64,000 nt of DNA from Gemmatimonas sp. UBA7669 (lineage in GTDB: Bacteria > Gemmatimonadota > Gemmatimonadetes > Gemmatimonadales > Gemmatimonadaceae). Numbering within the stretch: position 1 is the first letter of the stretch; each line of letters begins with the position of its first letter. Under the pieces are notes generated by a model that was given only the letters and a program-made list of their open reading frames with translations, ran no database searches and was not told the origin of the DNA. This document shows, piece by piece, positions 51,275-60,971 of this stretch. The DNA lies in the NCBI RefSeq assembly GCF_002483225.1, contig NZ_DLHL01000001.1:1-64000 (forward strand), given 5' to 3'. The position numbers were made by a program, and so were the translations under genes.

Positions 51275-53962
51275 ATGCAGCCCATCGGCACGTTCGTGCA
51301 GCGACCGGTGCTTCCGGCCCGGCTCGAACGCCTTCGCGACGTCGCGTACAACCTTCGCTGGTCGTGGGATCACGACAGCCGCGCGCTCTTTCGCCGCCTC
51401 GATGCGGATCTGTGGGAGCGCACCAGACACAACCCGCTGCTGCTTCTCGGCCGCGCCGATCAGTCCACCCTGGAGCGCGCCGCCGACGACGCGGGCTTCC
51501 TCGCGCACTTCGACCGCGTGGTCGCCTCGCTCGACTCGTACCTGCAGAACCCCTCCACCTGGTTCGATCGGACGACGCGTTCCGCAGCGGATCATCGGCG
51601 CGTGGCCACGCCGCTCGTCGCGTACTGCTCTGCCGAATTCGGAATCACCGAGAGCCTGTCGATCTTTGCCGGTGGCCTCGGCGTGCTCGCCGGCGATCAC
51701 CTCAAGTCCGCAAGTGATCTCGGCGTCCCGCTGGTTGCCGTCGGGCTTCTCTACCGCCAGGGATACTTCCGACAGCAGATCACCGCGGCCGGGCGGCAGC
51801 ATGAGGCGTACGAGGCCAACGACATTTCCACGTGGCCGCTCACGCTGCAGCGAACGACGGAGGGCGCACCGCTCACCGTTGGCATCGACCTGCCGGGACG
51901 CACGGTCGTCGTTCAACTCTGGCGTGCGATCGTCGGACGCGTACACCTCTACCTGCTCGACACCGACGTGCCGCTCAACGCGGCGGCAGACCGGGACATC
52001 ACCGCGCAGCTCTATGGAGGAGACATCGAGCGCCGCCTCCAACAGGAAATCGTGCTTGGCATCGGAGGCGTGCGCGCGTTGGGGGCGCTGGGTATCGCAC
52101 CGTCGGTCTGGCACATGAACGAGGGGCACGCTGCATTCTGCGCCCTCGAGCGCGTGCGTCAGGCGATGGATGCGCACGCCCTCGACTTCGCAGCGGCGCG
52201 AGAGCTCGTCGCGCCCGGTCTGGTGTTCACGACGCACACACCGGTGCCAGCCGGACACGATCGCTTCTCACCGGAACTCCTTGCCCCGTACTTCACCGAC
52301 TACGCCGCGAAATGCGGACTCGCGTGGTGCGATTTCCTCGCACTCGGCCGGGAGCACCCCGACGATCCGTCCGAGCCTTTCACGATGACGGTACTCGCGT
52401 TGCGGCTCGCCGCGTGGAGCAATGGAGTCAGTCGCCTGCACGGCGCAGTCAGTCGCGCCATGTGGAGTGGGCTCTGGCCAGGCCTGCCGGCGGGTGAAGC
52501 ACCGATCGGCCACGTCACGAACGGCGTCCATTTCCCGTCGTGGGTGTCGCGCGACGTCGCGGAACTCTACGACCGTTACCTCGGACCGCGCTGGCGTGAG
52601 GAGCCCGCTGACGCCCACGCATGGCAACGGGTGGCGCAGCTTCCGGCCGAAGAGTTGTGGCGCACGCACGAGCGGGGACGCGAACGCCTCGTGGCCTTCG
52701 CCAGACAGCACCTGCGCACGCAGCTCGTTCGTCGTGCCGCAGCACCGGCCGAGCTGGCCGCTGCCGACGCAGTGCTCGATACGGAGGCATTGACCATCGG
52801 CTTTGCGAGACGCTTCGCCACGTACAAGCGGGCGGCACTGCTGTTCCACGATCCCGACCGACTCGCGCGGCTGCTCTCGGTGCCAGGTCGACCGGTGCAG
52901 ATCGTGTTCTCCGGAAAGGCGCACCCGCACGACGAGCCCGGCAAGGCAGTCGTCGCGCAGGTGAACGCATTCGCGCGCGAGGCTCGCTTCCGCGGCCGGG
53001 TCCTGTTCCTCGAGGACTACGATCTCGATGTCGCGCGCGCGCTGACGCGCGGCAGCGACGTCTGGCTCAACACGCCGCTGCGGCCGAATGAAGCGAGCGG
53101 GACGAGCGGCATGAAGGCCGCCGCGAACGGGGCGCTCAACGTGAGTACGAGCGACGGATGGTGGGCCGAGGCCATCGCCGATGCGAGACCCGATGCACCC
53201 TCGATCGGATGGAGGATCACGAGCGCGACGAACGCGGGCGATGGAGATGCGGGGGCACGCGATGCAGAGGAGGCCGACGCTCTGTACGACCTGCTCGAGC
53301 AGGAGATCATCCCCTGTTTCTACGACCGCGATGCCGCAGGTCTGCCGCGCGCGTGGATCGCGCGCGTCAAGTCGGCGACGGCGCAGCTGTGCCACCAGTT
53401 CAACGCGCACCGGATGGTGCGCGAGTACACGCAGCGTTTCTACGTTCCCGGCGCCGCAGCGTCCGCGGGGCGCCGCGGCGACGACGGCGCGGAAGCCCGC
53501 GCGCTTGCCGGATGGCGCGAGCGGATGCGCGGCGCATGGTCACAGGTGTGCATCGACGCGGTGGAGACGGACGCCGCGCCCGAACTGCCGGCGCGGACGC
53601 CGATCCGGGTGTGCGCATTGGTTTCACTTGGCGCGTTGACGCCTGCGGATGTGCGCGTGGAGCTGTACCTCGGGCGGGTTGATGCAGCGGGTGACATCAT
53701 TCACCCGGATGCGACCAGACTTCTGCCGGTCACGGAGGCGCCAGATACCGCGAGCGGGTCCGCCGTGCTGTTCGAGGCGAGCGGCGTCGCCTGTGCGATG
53801 AGCGGGTTGCACGGCTTCACCGTACGCGTGCAACCGGAACATCGCGATGCGGCTGCGCCGCTGCTCACGCTTCCCGTGCGCTGGGCGGCGCCGGACGCGC
53901 TGGTCCGCCGAGGCGTCACGACGCTGGGCGGCTCGCGGGTCCCGCCGCCCAACGCGAGCTGA
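51275..53962 (+). CDS. glgP: Alpha-glucan phosphorylase
   Basis: This 895-residue enzyme releases glucose-1-phosphate from glycogen. It opens with the DUF3417-type N-terminus typical of the short bacterial class (NLRWSWDHDSRALFRRLD). Conserved segments are GGLGVLAGDHLKSASDLGVPLV, WHMNEGHAAF, TTHTPVPAGHDRF, IGHVTNGVH and EASGTSGMKAAANGALN with the PLP Lys614. GGGAGGGG precedes the ATG at 51275. The 3' end overlaps the cusA end by 47 bases on the opposite strand. Its regulatory repeats link it to the metal/redox regulon. Confidence 0.93.
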   Translation: MQPIGTFVQRPVLPARLERLRDVAYNLRWSWDHDSRALFRRLDADLWERTRHNPLLLLGRADQSTLERAADDAGFLAHFDRVVASLDSYLQNPSTWFDRTTRSAADHRRVATPLVAYCSAEFGITESLSIFAGGLGVLAGDHLKSASDLGVPLVAVGLLYRQGYFRQQITAAGRQHEAYEANDISTWPLTLQRTTEGAPLTVGIDLPGRTVVVQLWRAIVGRVHLYLLDTDVPLNAAADRDITAQLYGGDIERRLQQEIVLGIGGVRALGALGIAPSVWHMNEGHAAFCALERVRQAMDAHALDFAAARELVAPGLVFTTHTPVPAGHDRFSPELLAPYFTDYAAKCGLAWCDFLALGREHPDDPSEPFTMTVLALRLAAWSNGVSRLHGAVSRAMWSGLWPGLPAGEAPIGHVTNGVHFPSWVSRDVAELYDRYLGPRWREEPADAHAWQRVAQLPAEELWRTHERGRERLVAFARQHLRTQLVRRAAAPAELAAADAVLDTEALTIGFARRFATYKRAALLFHDPDRLARLLSVPGRPVQIVFSGKAHPHDEPGKAVVAQVNAFAREARFRGRVLFLEDYDLDVARALTRGSDVWLNTPLRPNEASGTSGMKAAANGALNVSTSDGWWAEAIADARPDAPSIGWRITSATNAGDGDAGARDAEEADALYDLLEQEIIPCFYDRDAAGLPRAWIARVKSATAQLCHQFNAHRMVREYTQRFYVPGAAASAGRRGDDGAEARALAGWRERMRGAWSQVCIDAVETDAAPELPARTPIRVCALVSLGALTPADVRVELYLGRVDAAGDIIHPDATRLLPVTEAPDTASGSAVLFEASGVACAMSGLHGFTVRVQPEHRDAAAPLLTLPVRWAAPDALVRRGVTTLGGSRVPPPNAS

Positions 53963-56900
53963 CGGCCGGACCGGGCGACCAGGCGGCTGCTCGCCGCACC
54001 TCGCGCTCCTTCCAGAGCGAGTAGACGGCCGGGATGACGACCAGCGTGAGCACGGTGCTCGAGATCATGCCGCCGACCATCGGCGCCGCGATGCGCTTCA
54101 TCACGCTGCCTCCGGTGCCGGCGGTCCAGAGGATCGGGAGCAGGCCGGCCATGATTGCGGTGACGGTCATCATCTTCGGCCGAACGCGCTCGACGGCGCC
54201 GTCCATCACGGCTTCGTACAGATCACGAACGGTGGGCGTCGCCCCCCCCGCGGCCTGTTCCTTCGCCTTCCACGCGTGATCGAGATAGATGAGCATCACG
54301 ACACCGGTCTCCGCCGCCACGCCCGCGAGTGCGATGAACCCGATCGCCACCGCCACCGACCAGTTGTAGCCAAGCAGCCAGACGAACCATAGGCCGCCGA
54401 CCAGCGCGAAGGGGAGCGAGAGCATCACGATCGCCGTCTCGCCGACACTCTTGAAGTTGAAGTAGAGCAGCAGGAAGATGATCGCCAGCGTCGCGGGGAT
54501 GACCACGCGCATCGTCTGCTTCGCGCGCTCCATGTACTCGTACTGCCCACTCCACTGCATCGAGTAGCCCGATGGCATCGCGACCGCGCGCTCCACGGCG
54601 CGCTGCGCGTCCGCCACGTAACCGCCGATGTCGCGGCCTGCCACGTCCACGTACACCCAGGCGGTCGGCTGTGCCCCCTCGGTGCGAACCACCATCGGGC
54701 CCGCGACCGCCTTGATGGTCGCCATCTGCCCGAGCGGCACTTGCGTGACGCCGAGTGTGCCGCCACCAGCACCACCACCCATGGTGCTCCCCGACGCGCC
54801 ACCGCCGCCCGTGCTCACCGGAATCAGCACAGCGGCCAGACGTTCGGGGCTGTCGCGCAGCTCCTGCGGATAACGCACCCGCACGCCGTACCGCTCGCGC
54901 CCCTCGACCGTCTGCGTGATCGTCATGCCGCCGATCGCCGTCGCGATCACACTCTGCACGTCACCGACGTTGAGCCCATAGCGCGCGGCCGCCGCGCGGT
55001 CGATGTCGATGTCCACGTAGTAACCCGACACCGCACGTTCGGCAAAGACGCTGCGCGTCCCCGGCACGCCTTTCACGACGCTCTCGATCTCCTTGCCCAG
55101 CCGCTCGAGCTCCGCGAGGTCCGGTCCGAACACCTTGATGCCCACGGGCGTCCTGATGCCGGTCGCGAGCATGTCGATGCGTCCGCGGATCGGCATGGTC
55201 CACGCGTTCGTGACACCCGGGAGCCGCACGGCCGAGTTCAGCTCCGCGATGAGGCGGTCGTACGTCAACCCCGGTCGCCATTCGGACTCGGGCTTGAGCG
55301 CGATCGTCGTCTCGAACATGTCGAGGCCCGCCGGGTCGGTCGCCGTGTTGGCGCGCCCTGCCTTGCCCCACACGCTGGCGACCTCCGGGAAGCGCTTGAT
55401 GATCGCATCCTGTGTGCGGAGGATCTCGCGCGCCCGCGCCACACTCACCCCGGGCAGCGTGGTCGGCATGTACAGTATGGTGCCCTCATCAAGCCGCGGC
55501 ATGAACTCGCTGCCGAGCCGCGCCCACGGGAGCCAGGTGAGCACGAGGGTCAGCACCGCCACTCCCACCACCGGCCAGCGGTTTCGGAGCACGAACGTGA
55601 TGATCGGACGATACGCCGCGATGAGCCACCGGTTGATGGGGTTGGCGCGTTCACGCCAGATCCTGCCGCGGATGAAGACGCCCATCGTGACCGGTACGAG
55701 TGTCACCGAGAGCAGGCTCGCGGCCGCCATCGCGAACGTCTTGGTGAACGCGAGCGGCTTGAACAGGCGACCCTCCTGCCCTTCGAGCGCGAAGACGGGC
55801 ACGAAGGACACGGTGATGATGAGCAGCGAGAAGAAGAGCGCCGGGCCGACCTCCTTCGACGATTCGATCACCACCTTCCATCGCTCGGCTGTCGTCAGCG
55901 CGCTCGTGTGGAAGTAGCGCCGGCCTGAGAGATCGACGTCCACGCCCTCGCGCTCGCGCTCCCTGGCGACGATCGCGTGTTCGAGATGCTTGTGCATGTT
56001 CTCGATCATCACGATCGCCGCGTCGATCATCGCGCCGATCGCGATCGCGATTCCGCCCAGCGACATGATGTCCGCGCCCACGCCGACCCACCGCATGGCG
56101 ATGAACGCCATCAGGATGCCCACGGGCAGCGTCAGGATCGCCACGAGCGCGCTCTCCGCATGCAACAGGAACGCAATGCACACGAGCGCCACGATGAGCG
56201 ACTCCTCGAGCAGCTTCTCGCGCAACGTCTCGATCGCATGCTCGATGAGCTCACTGCGGTCGTATACCGGGCGGATGACGACGCCGGGCGGCAGCCCGCG
56301 CTTCACGATCTCGAGCTTCGCCTTCACCCGATCGATCGTGGTCAGCGCATTCTGGCCGAACCGCATGACGACGATCGCGCCGACGGCATCGCCGCGCCCG
56401 TCGAGCTCCGCGATGCCGCGACGTACCGCCGGCCCGACGCTCACCCGACCCAGCTCGGCCACGCGGATCGGGGTGCCGTTCGCCGTCGCGCCCACGACGA
56501 CGTTCTCGATGTCCGAGAGCGACTTGAGGTATCCGAGGCCGCGGACCATGTACTCACGCTCGCTGAGCTCCATCACCATGGCGCCGATGTCGGCGTTGGC
56601 ATTCTGGATTGCGCTCATCACGCGCGTCACCGGGATGCCGTACGCGAGCAGCTTCGCCGGATCGAGATCGACTTGGTACTGCTTCTCGAACCCGCCGAGC
56701 GTCGCCACCTCGGACACACCCGACACGGCGGTCAGCGCGTAGCGCAGATACCAGTCCTGAAGGCTGCGGAGCTGGGCAAGATTCAGCCGGCCGGTCGTGT
56801 CCTCCAGGGCGTACTGATAGACCCATCCAAGTCCCGTCGCGTCCGGGCCCAGGGTCGGCGCGACGCTCGCCGGCAGTTTCCCCTTGATGCCGTTCAGGTA

Positions 56901-57236
56901 CTCCAGCACACGGCTCCGCGCCCAGTACAGGTCGGTGCCGTCGTCGAAGATGACGTAGACGAACGAGACCCCGAAGAACGAGTACCCGCGGACCGTGCGC
57001 GCGCCGGGCACCTTGAGCATTTCGGCGGCGATCGGGTAGGTGACCTGGTCCTCGATGATGCGCGGTGCCTGCTCGTTGTATTCGGCCTGCACGATGACCT
57101 GCACGTCGGACAGGTCCGGCAGGGCCTCGAGTGGCGTGCGCTTGACGGCGAAGTATCCGCCGATCAGCGCGGCGGCCGTAAACAGGAACACGAGCAGCTT
57201 GTTCCCGACCGACCATTCGATGATGCGCTTCAGCAT
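53916..57236 (-). CDS. cusA: RND heavy-metal efflux pump, CusA-like
   Basis: This 1106-residue inner-membrane trimeric pump subunit begins MLKRIIEWSVGNKLLVFLFT. It has the two RND repeats, TPLEALPDLSDVQV, the AIGAMIDAAIVMIENMHKH helix and a large second porter domain. The length and MIENMHKHLEH segment fit the CusA (Cu/Ag) class of the CzcA family. A Gly/Ser-rich insertion (GGGGASGSTMGGGAGGGTLG) is found in a periplasmic loop. It follows cusB by 6 bases. The C-terminal tail after the last helix overlaps the glgP end. Confidence 0.93.
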   Translation of the reverse strand: MLKRIIEWSVGNKLLVFLFTAAALIGGYFAVKRTPLEALPDLSDVQVIVQAEYNEQAPRIIEDQVTYPIAAEMLKVPGARTVRGYSFFGVSFVYVIFDDGTDLYWARSRVLEYLNGIKGKLPASVAPTLGPDATGLGWVYQYALEDTTGRLNLAQLRSLQDWYLRYALTAVSGVSEVATLGGFEKQYQVDLDPAKLLAYGIPVTRVMSAIQNANADIGAMVMELSEREYMVRGLGYLKSLSDIENVVVGATANGTPIRVAELGRVSVGPAVRRGIAELDGRGDAVGAIVVMRFGQNALTTIDRVKAKLEIVKRGLPPGVVIRPVYDRSELIEHAIETLREKLLEESLIVALVCIAFLLHAESALVAILTLPVGILMAFIAMRWVGVGADIMSLGGIAIAIGAMIDAAIVMIENMHKHLEHAIVAREREREGVDVDLSGRRYFHTSALTTAERWKVVIESSKEVGPALFFSLLIITVSFVPVFALEGQEGRLFKPLAFTKTFAMAAASLLSVTLVPVTMGVFIRGRIWRERANPINRWLIAAYRPIITFVLRNRWPVVGVAVLTLVLTWLPWARLGSEFMPRLDEGTILYMPTTLPGVSVARAREILRTQDAIIKRFPEVASVWGKAGRANTATDPAGLDMFETTIALKPESEWRPGLTYDRLIAELNSAVRLPGVTNAWTMPIRGRIDMLATGIRTPVGIKVFGPDLAELERLGKEIESVVKGVPGTRSVFAERAVSGYYVDIDIDRAAAARYGLNVGDVQSVIATAIGGMTITQTVEGRERYGVRVRYPQELRDSPERLAAVLIPVSTGGGGASGSTMGGGAGGGTLGVTQVPLGQMATIKAVAGPMVVRTEGAQPTAWVYVDVAGRDIGGYVADAQRAVERAVAMPSGYSMQWSGQYEYMERAKQTMRVVIPATLAIIFLLLYFNFKSVGETAIVMLSLPFALVGGLWFVWLLGYNWSVAVAIGFIALAGVAAETGVVMLIYLDHAWKAKEQAAGGATPTVRDLYEAVMDGAVERVRPKMMTVTAIMAGLLPILWTAGTGGSVMKRIAAPMVGGMISSTVLTLVVIPAVYSLWKEREVRRAAAWSPGPAVSSRWAAGPASRPAS

Positions 57237-57242
57237 GTGCCG

Positions 57243-58727
57243 TCAGCCTCCATGCCGGGCATGGACGCCTGGGCTTTCCGTCGTGCTGCCAGGTGGACGG
57301 GCTGGGGTTCGGGGGGCCGCCGGCGCGCCCGGCGTCCCGCGCGGACTCGGCGTCGGCGTACCGGGAACGGGCATGTTCGGCATGTTCGGCATGTCTTGCG
57401 GAGCCGGTGGTGGTGCTCCCCGTGATCCAGCCGCGGGAGTGCCCATGTCCATGCCGGGCATGTTGCCCATGCCACCGAGCGCGGAACCGAGGTTCGATTC
57501 GGCGTCCACGAGAAAGGTCGCCGACGCGACCACGGTGTCACCGGGCACCACACCGCTCGCAATCTCGACGCGCGAGTCGGAAGCACGCCCCAACACCACG
57601 TCCCGCGGAATCAGGCTGCCTGTGGCGTCCTTGATGAAAACCAGCGTGCGCTTTCCCGTGGCCAGCACCGCCGATCGAGGCACCGTCACGGCCACCGCGG
57701 TGCCCTGCGTCGCCACGCGAATGGTGGCATACATCCCAGGCTTGAGTGTGCCGTCGCCGTTGGGCATCTGCACCCGGATCCGCGCGGTGCGCGTCTCGGC
57801 GTTGAGCGTCGGGTAGAGGTAGGTGATGCGCCCGCGCCGTGCCACCCCGGCGAGTGCCTGGAACTCGAGCGTGACCATCTGGCCCAGCCGAATCGCCGAC
57901 AAGTCGCGCTCGAAGACCTCGCCTTCGATCCAGACGACGCTGAGGTCGGCGATGCGAAAGACCGGCTCGCCCGCCATGATGCGCTGCCCCTGAAGCACGT
58001 TCTTCTCGATCACGATGCCGCTCGTCGGAGCCCGCAGGGTGAGCGTCTTGCGGACTTCCCCACTGCGCTCCAGCTCTGCAATCTCTTCAGCCGGGATGTC
58101 CCAGTACATCAGTCGCCGGCGCGCCGACTCGACGAGTTCGCTCGCCCCGCGTGCGGCATCCGGCGTGCCCGCGGCAACCTCTCGCGCCAGTCGGCGGGCC
58201 AGCAGCAGCTCCTCCTGGGCCGTCACGAGCATCGGCGAATAGATCGCGAACAGTGGCGCGCCACGGCGCACTGGTGCCCCGCTGATGTTGACGTCCAGCC
58301 GCTCGATCCACCCGTCGAGCTTCGGTGCGACGGTCGTCACGCGTGTCTCATCGTAGACCACCATTCCGACCGTGCGCACTTCGCCGGCGAGCGACTCGCT
58401 GAGCACCGGCGCGAACGTGACGCCGATGCGACGCGCCGCATCGGCCGACAACGTCACCGGGCTCGCCTTGCTCACCGCGGGCCCGCCGCCACCGTGGCCC
58501 GTGTGTCCTGCCGCCGTTACCGGTTCGGGCTGCCGACTCGCGAGCACGACGCCCACGACCGCCGTGGCAAGCAGCCCCACGAAGCCGAGGAGCCAGAGGA
58601 CGCGTCGATGCAACGACGCGGGCCTGCCGAACGGCGCCGAGTCCGGGGTCCACGCTGAAGAAGGAGGATCTACGGGGCCGCGCGATGGCTCCGGCGCGGC
58701 CGCGTCGGTTTCGGAATGCATGTTCAT
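57243..58727 (-). CDS. cusB: RND periplasmic adaptor, CusB-like, with Met-rich tail
   Basis: This 494-residue membrane-fusion protein has an N-terminal membrane helix (VLWLLGFVGLLATAVVGVVLAS), a barrel-sandwich region (TLRAPTSGIVIEKNVLQGQRIMAGEPVF) and a beta-barrel and membrane-proximal domain. It has a C-terminal tail with repeated Met (NMPGMDMGTP, DMPNMPNMPVPG) and Pro/His. Met sites of CusB pass Cu(I) to CusA. GGGAGGA precedes the ATG at 58727. A small fragment of cusC overlaps its start as ATGA. Confidence 0.92.
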   Translation of the reverse strand: MNMHSETDAAAPEPSRGPVDPPSSAWTPDSAPFGRPASLHRRVLWLLGFVGLLATAVVGVVLASRQPEPVTAAGHTGHGGGGPAVSKASPVTLSADAARRIGVTFAPVLSESLAGEVRTVGMVVYDETRVTTVAPKLDGWIERLDVNISGAPVRRGAPLFAIYSPMLVTAQEELLLARRLAREVAAGTPDAARGASELVESARRRLMYWDIPAEEIAELERSGEVRKTLTLRAPTSGIVIEKNVLQGQRIMAGEPVFRIADLSVVWIEGEVFERDLSAIRLGQMVTLEFQALAGVARRGRITYLYPTLNAETRTARIRVQMPNGDGTLKPGMYATIRVATQGTAVAVTVPRSAVLATGKRTLVFIKDATGSLIPRDVVLGRASDSRVEIASGVVPGDTVVASATFLVDAESNLGSALGGMGNMPGMDMGTPAAGSRGAPPPAPQDMPNMPNMPVPGTPTPSPRGTPGAPAAPRTPARPPGSTTESPGVHARHGG

Positions 58728-58865
58728 CGGTTTCCTCCCGCCCCTGGATCGGGCGCAACGTCGTTGGCATCGAACAGGGTGCGCCCGAGGAGCATCTCGA
58801 GCTCCGCCCAGGCCTTCCCCTGGTCGGACTCGAGCGCATACAGCAACTCTGCTGGGCTCAGCCGG
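58724..58865 (-). pseudogene. cusC/TolC-like outer-membrane factor, 3' stump
   Basis: The minus strand reads LSPAELLYALESDQGKAWAE, then LEMLLGRTLFDANDVA and on to a stop that overlaps the cusB start. This is the usual C-terminal end of TolC-family proteins (DYGKAWAELEMLLGR). All preceding sequence is lost, with the break near 58865 where repeat set v begins. The pump therefore needs an outer-membrane channel from elsewhere. Confidence 0.78.
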
Positions 58866-58889
58866 CGTTCAGCGACCGCTCAGCTGCAG
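58857..58889 (+). promoter_or_regulatory. 11-bp direct repeats, set v (mgtC gene)
   Basis: Units CTCAGCCGGCG, TTCAGCGACCG and CTCAGCTGCAG begin at 58857, 58868 and 58879. They read toward the plus-strand gene at 59010, 121 bases away. The set lies directly at the deletion break of cusC. Confidence 0.78.
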
Positions 58890-59009
58890 TGACGACGTTC
58901 GAGAGGAAGTGTGATCGGGAGCGGCGCGAGTACCGGCTGACGACACGATCCTCGCCGGACCGTGCACCGGTACCGAAGACGCGAAGATTCCACTGCGGAG
59001 TGCGCGCAA

Positions 59010-60296
59010 ATGACCGTCACGTGGACACTGCCGCTCCGTCTGCTGCTCGCCCTCGGGCTCGGGCTGGTCGTCGGACTGGAGCGCGAAACCGCCAAGTCCG
59101 TGCGTGGCCGCCTGGTGTTCGGCGGCATTCGTACGGAACCCCTTCTCGCGCTGCTGGGATTCGCCGCAGCGTGCCTGCAGCTGATGGGCGTACCGTTCGC
59201 CGTACCCGCAGGCTTCGGCGCCGTCGCATTTCTTGCGGCGCTCTCGTACGCGACGAAGTTGAGGACTCACCACCCGGAGCGCTCGCCGGGTGTTTCGAGT
59301 GAGCTGTCAGGGCTGCTGACATTCGTGGTCGGCGCGCTCGCCCTGCTCGCCGAACCGTGGCTCGCAGCGGCGCTCGGCATCGGAAACGCGCTGCTTCTGA
59401 GCGAGAAGGCCCGGCTCGCTGCACTTGTGCGACGGCTCGAGAAGCAGGAGTTCCTCGCGGCGCTTCGCTTCGTTCTGGTGACCTTCATCGTCCTCCCCAT
59501 TCTGCCCGACCGCAGCTATCCACCGTTTGCCCTCAATCCAGCCGACGTGTGGCAGCTGGTCATTCTCGTCGCCAGTATCGGCTTCGTCGGCTACGTGCTC
59601 ACGCGACGGCTGGGAGAACGACGCGGGCTGACGCTCGTGGGACTCGTCGGGGGTCTTCTGTCGAGTACCGTCCTCACGGTCTCCATGGCCCGCCGCGCAC
59701 GCGCCGTTCCGGCCATTGCCGCTGACGCGCTTCGTGCCGCCGTGCTCGCAGCAAGCGTCATGTACGTGCGGCTGCTCACATTCGCCGCCCTGCTCGACGC
59801 TCGCGTCCTCCCCGCCTTGTCGTGGCGTCTCGCACTTCTCGGAGCGATCGGCGCAGCCCTTGCCCCACAGTGGGAGCGTCATGGCGTTCAACCGTCGACC
59901 GAAGACACGGTTGGGACCTTCAGCACACCGAGTCCGCGTCCTGCCTCCCCGCGCAACCCATTCGAACTGGGGCCCGCACTTGCCTTTGCCGCGGTCTTCG
60001 TGCTGCTGTCGGTCGGTACCGCGACTGTGCGGGCACGCGCCGGCAGCACAGGTGTGATGGCTGTCGCCGCGGTTGCGGGCGCGGTGGAAGTCGATCCGTT
60101 CATTCTGGCGATGCTGCGCGCCCCGGACGCGCCCGTGACGCAGGTCGTGGCTGCGATCCTCATCGCCACGCTCACCAACACCGTTGCCAAGGGCGCGTAC
60201 TTCGCGGCGCTTGTCCCGGCCCGCCGCCGGGCGGCTACCTGGCGTTACGGAGTGTGGGCCTTGGCGCACGTGCCACTCCTGCTCGGGCTGCGCTGA
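59010..60296 (+). CDS. MgtC/SapB family membrane protein with DUF4010
   Basis: This 428-residue protein has an N-terminal MgtC-like part (LLLALGLGLVVGLERETAKS, RTEPLLALLGFAAA), then a DUF4010 part of about eight helices with SSTVLTVSMARRARA and VDPFILAMLRAPD. MgtC proteins are involved in magnesium or phosphate homeostasis and stress; the role of the DUF4010 fusion is unknown. The ATG at 59010 begins the first helix. Regulatory repeats upstream link it to the response regulator. Confidence 0.87.
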   Translation: MTVTWTLPLRLLLALGLGLVVGLERETAKSVRGRLVFGGIRTEPLLALLGFAAACLQLMGVPFAVPAGFGAVAFLAALSYATKLRTHHPERSPGVSSELSGLLTFVVGALALLAEPWLAAALGIGNALLLSEKARLAALVRRLEKQEFLAALRFVLVTFIVLPILPDRSYPPFALNPADVWQLVILVASIGFVGYVLTRRLGERRGLTLVGLVGGLLSSTVLTVSMARRARAVPAIAADALRAAVLAASVMYVRLLTFAALLDARVLPALSWRLALLGAIGAALAPQWERHGVQPSTEDTVGTFSTPSPRPASPRNPFELGPALAFAAVFVLLSVGTATVRARAGSTGVMAVAAVAGAVEVDPFILAMLRAPDAPVTQVVAAILIATLTNTVAKGAYFAALVPARRRAATWRYGVWALAHVPLLLGLR

Positions 60297-60502
60297 CCTG
60301 CAGCGAGCGTCGCATCCGTCACGCCGCGATCTCCCATCGATGCACCCGCCAATGCGCCCGCGCGTCGAGGCGATCCGCGTGCATGCGGCTGCGCGAAGAG
60401 AACGACGTCAATCGAGCAGCGAGCAGCCTGCCCGGCGCCACGCGTCGAGCCAGCGGCGTCCCATCCTGCCCTGGCTCGAACGCGGAGCGCCGTCACCCGA
60501 GT

Positions 60503-60871
60503 TCACGTTGCCATGCTCGCCATGCGCTCGCAGGATTCCGCGCACCGCCGGCACGCTTCGGCGCACTGCTTCATCATCGCGTCGCCACTGCCGAGCCGCT
60601 CGCAGGCGCGCTCACAGGCGCGACAGGCTTCCGCGCACACGGCGCACACCTGCGCATGCATGTGCGAGCCGCGGAGCATGAAGTCCGCGGAGGTATGGCA
60701 TATCCTCGCGCAGTCGAGAAGGACCGTCTGATGCTCGACGCCGGCATGTTCGCCGCCGAGCGTGAGGCAGTGGGCCGCCGTCGCCGTGCAGGTGGCGTAG
60801 CAGTCGAGGCACTCCCGGATGCACTGCTGCATCTCGGCGTTCGACATGCCGTGCGAATGGTCGTGAGCCAT
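60503..60871 (-). CDS. Csp-type copper storage protein
   Basis: This 122-residue cytosolic Csp-like protein starts MAHDHSHGMSNAEMQQCIRE and has cysteine ladders CLDCYATCTATAAHC, LLDCARICHTSADF, VCAVCAEACRACERACERLG and CAEACRRCAESCERM. It is nearly identical in layout to the copy at 15542, including a palindrome (site e) about 100 bases upstream. It should buffer cytosolic Cu(I). Confidence 0.9.
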   Translation of the reverse strand: MAHDHSHGMSNAEMQQCIRECLDCYATCTATAAHCLTLGGEHAGVEHQTVLLDCARICHTSADFMLRGSHMHAQVCAVCAEACRACERACERLGSGDAMMKQCAEACRRCAESCERMASMAT

Positions 60872-60971
60872 GAGGTCTCCTGAGTGGGCGGCGGGTGAGC
60901 CGCGTGAGCCGCGTGCCTCGAGGTCTCGAGGTCGTGGCAGGTGCCCGACTGCCTGCAGGAAGCATGCCGCG

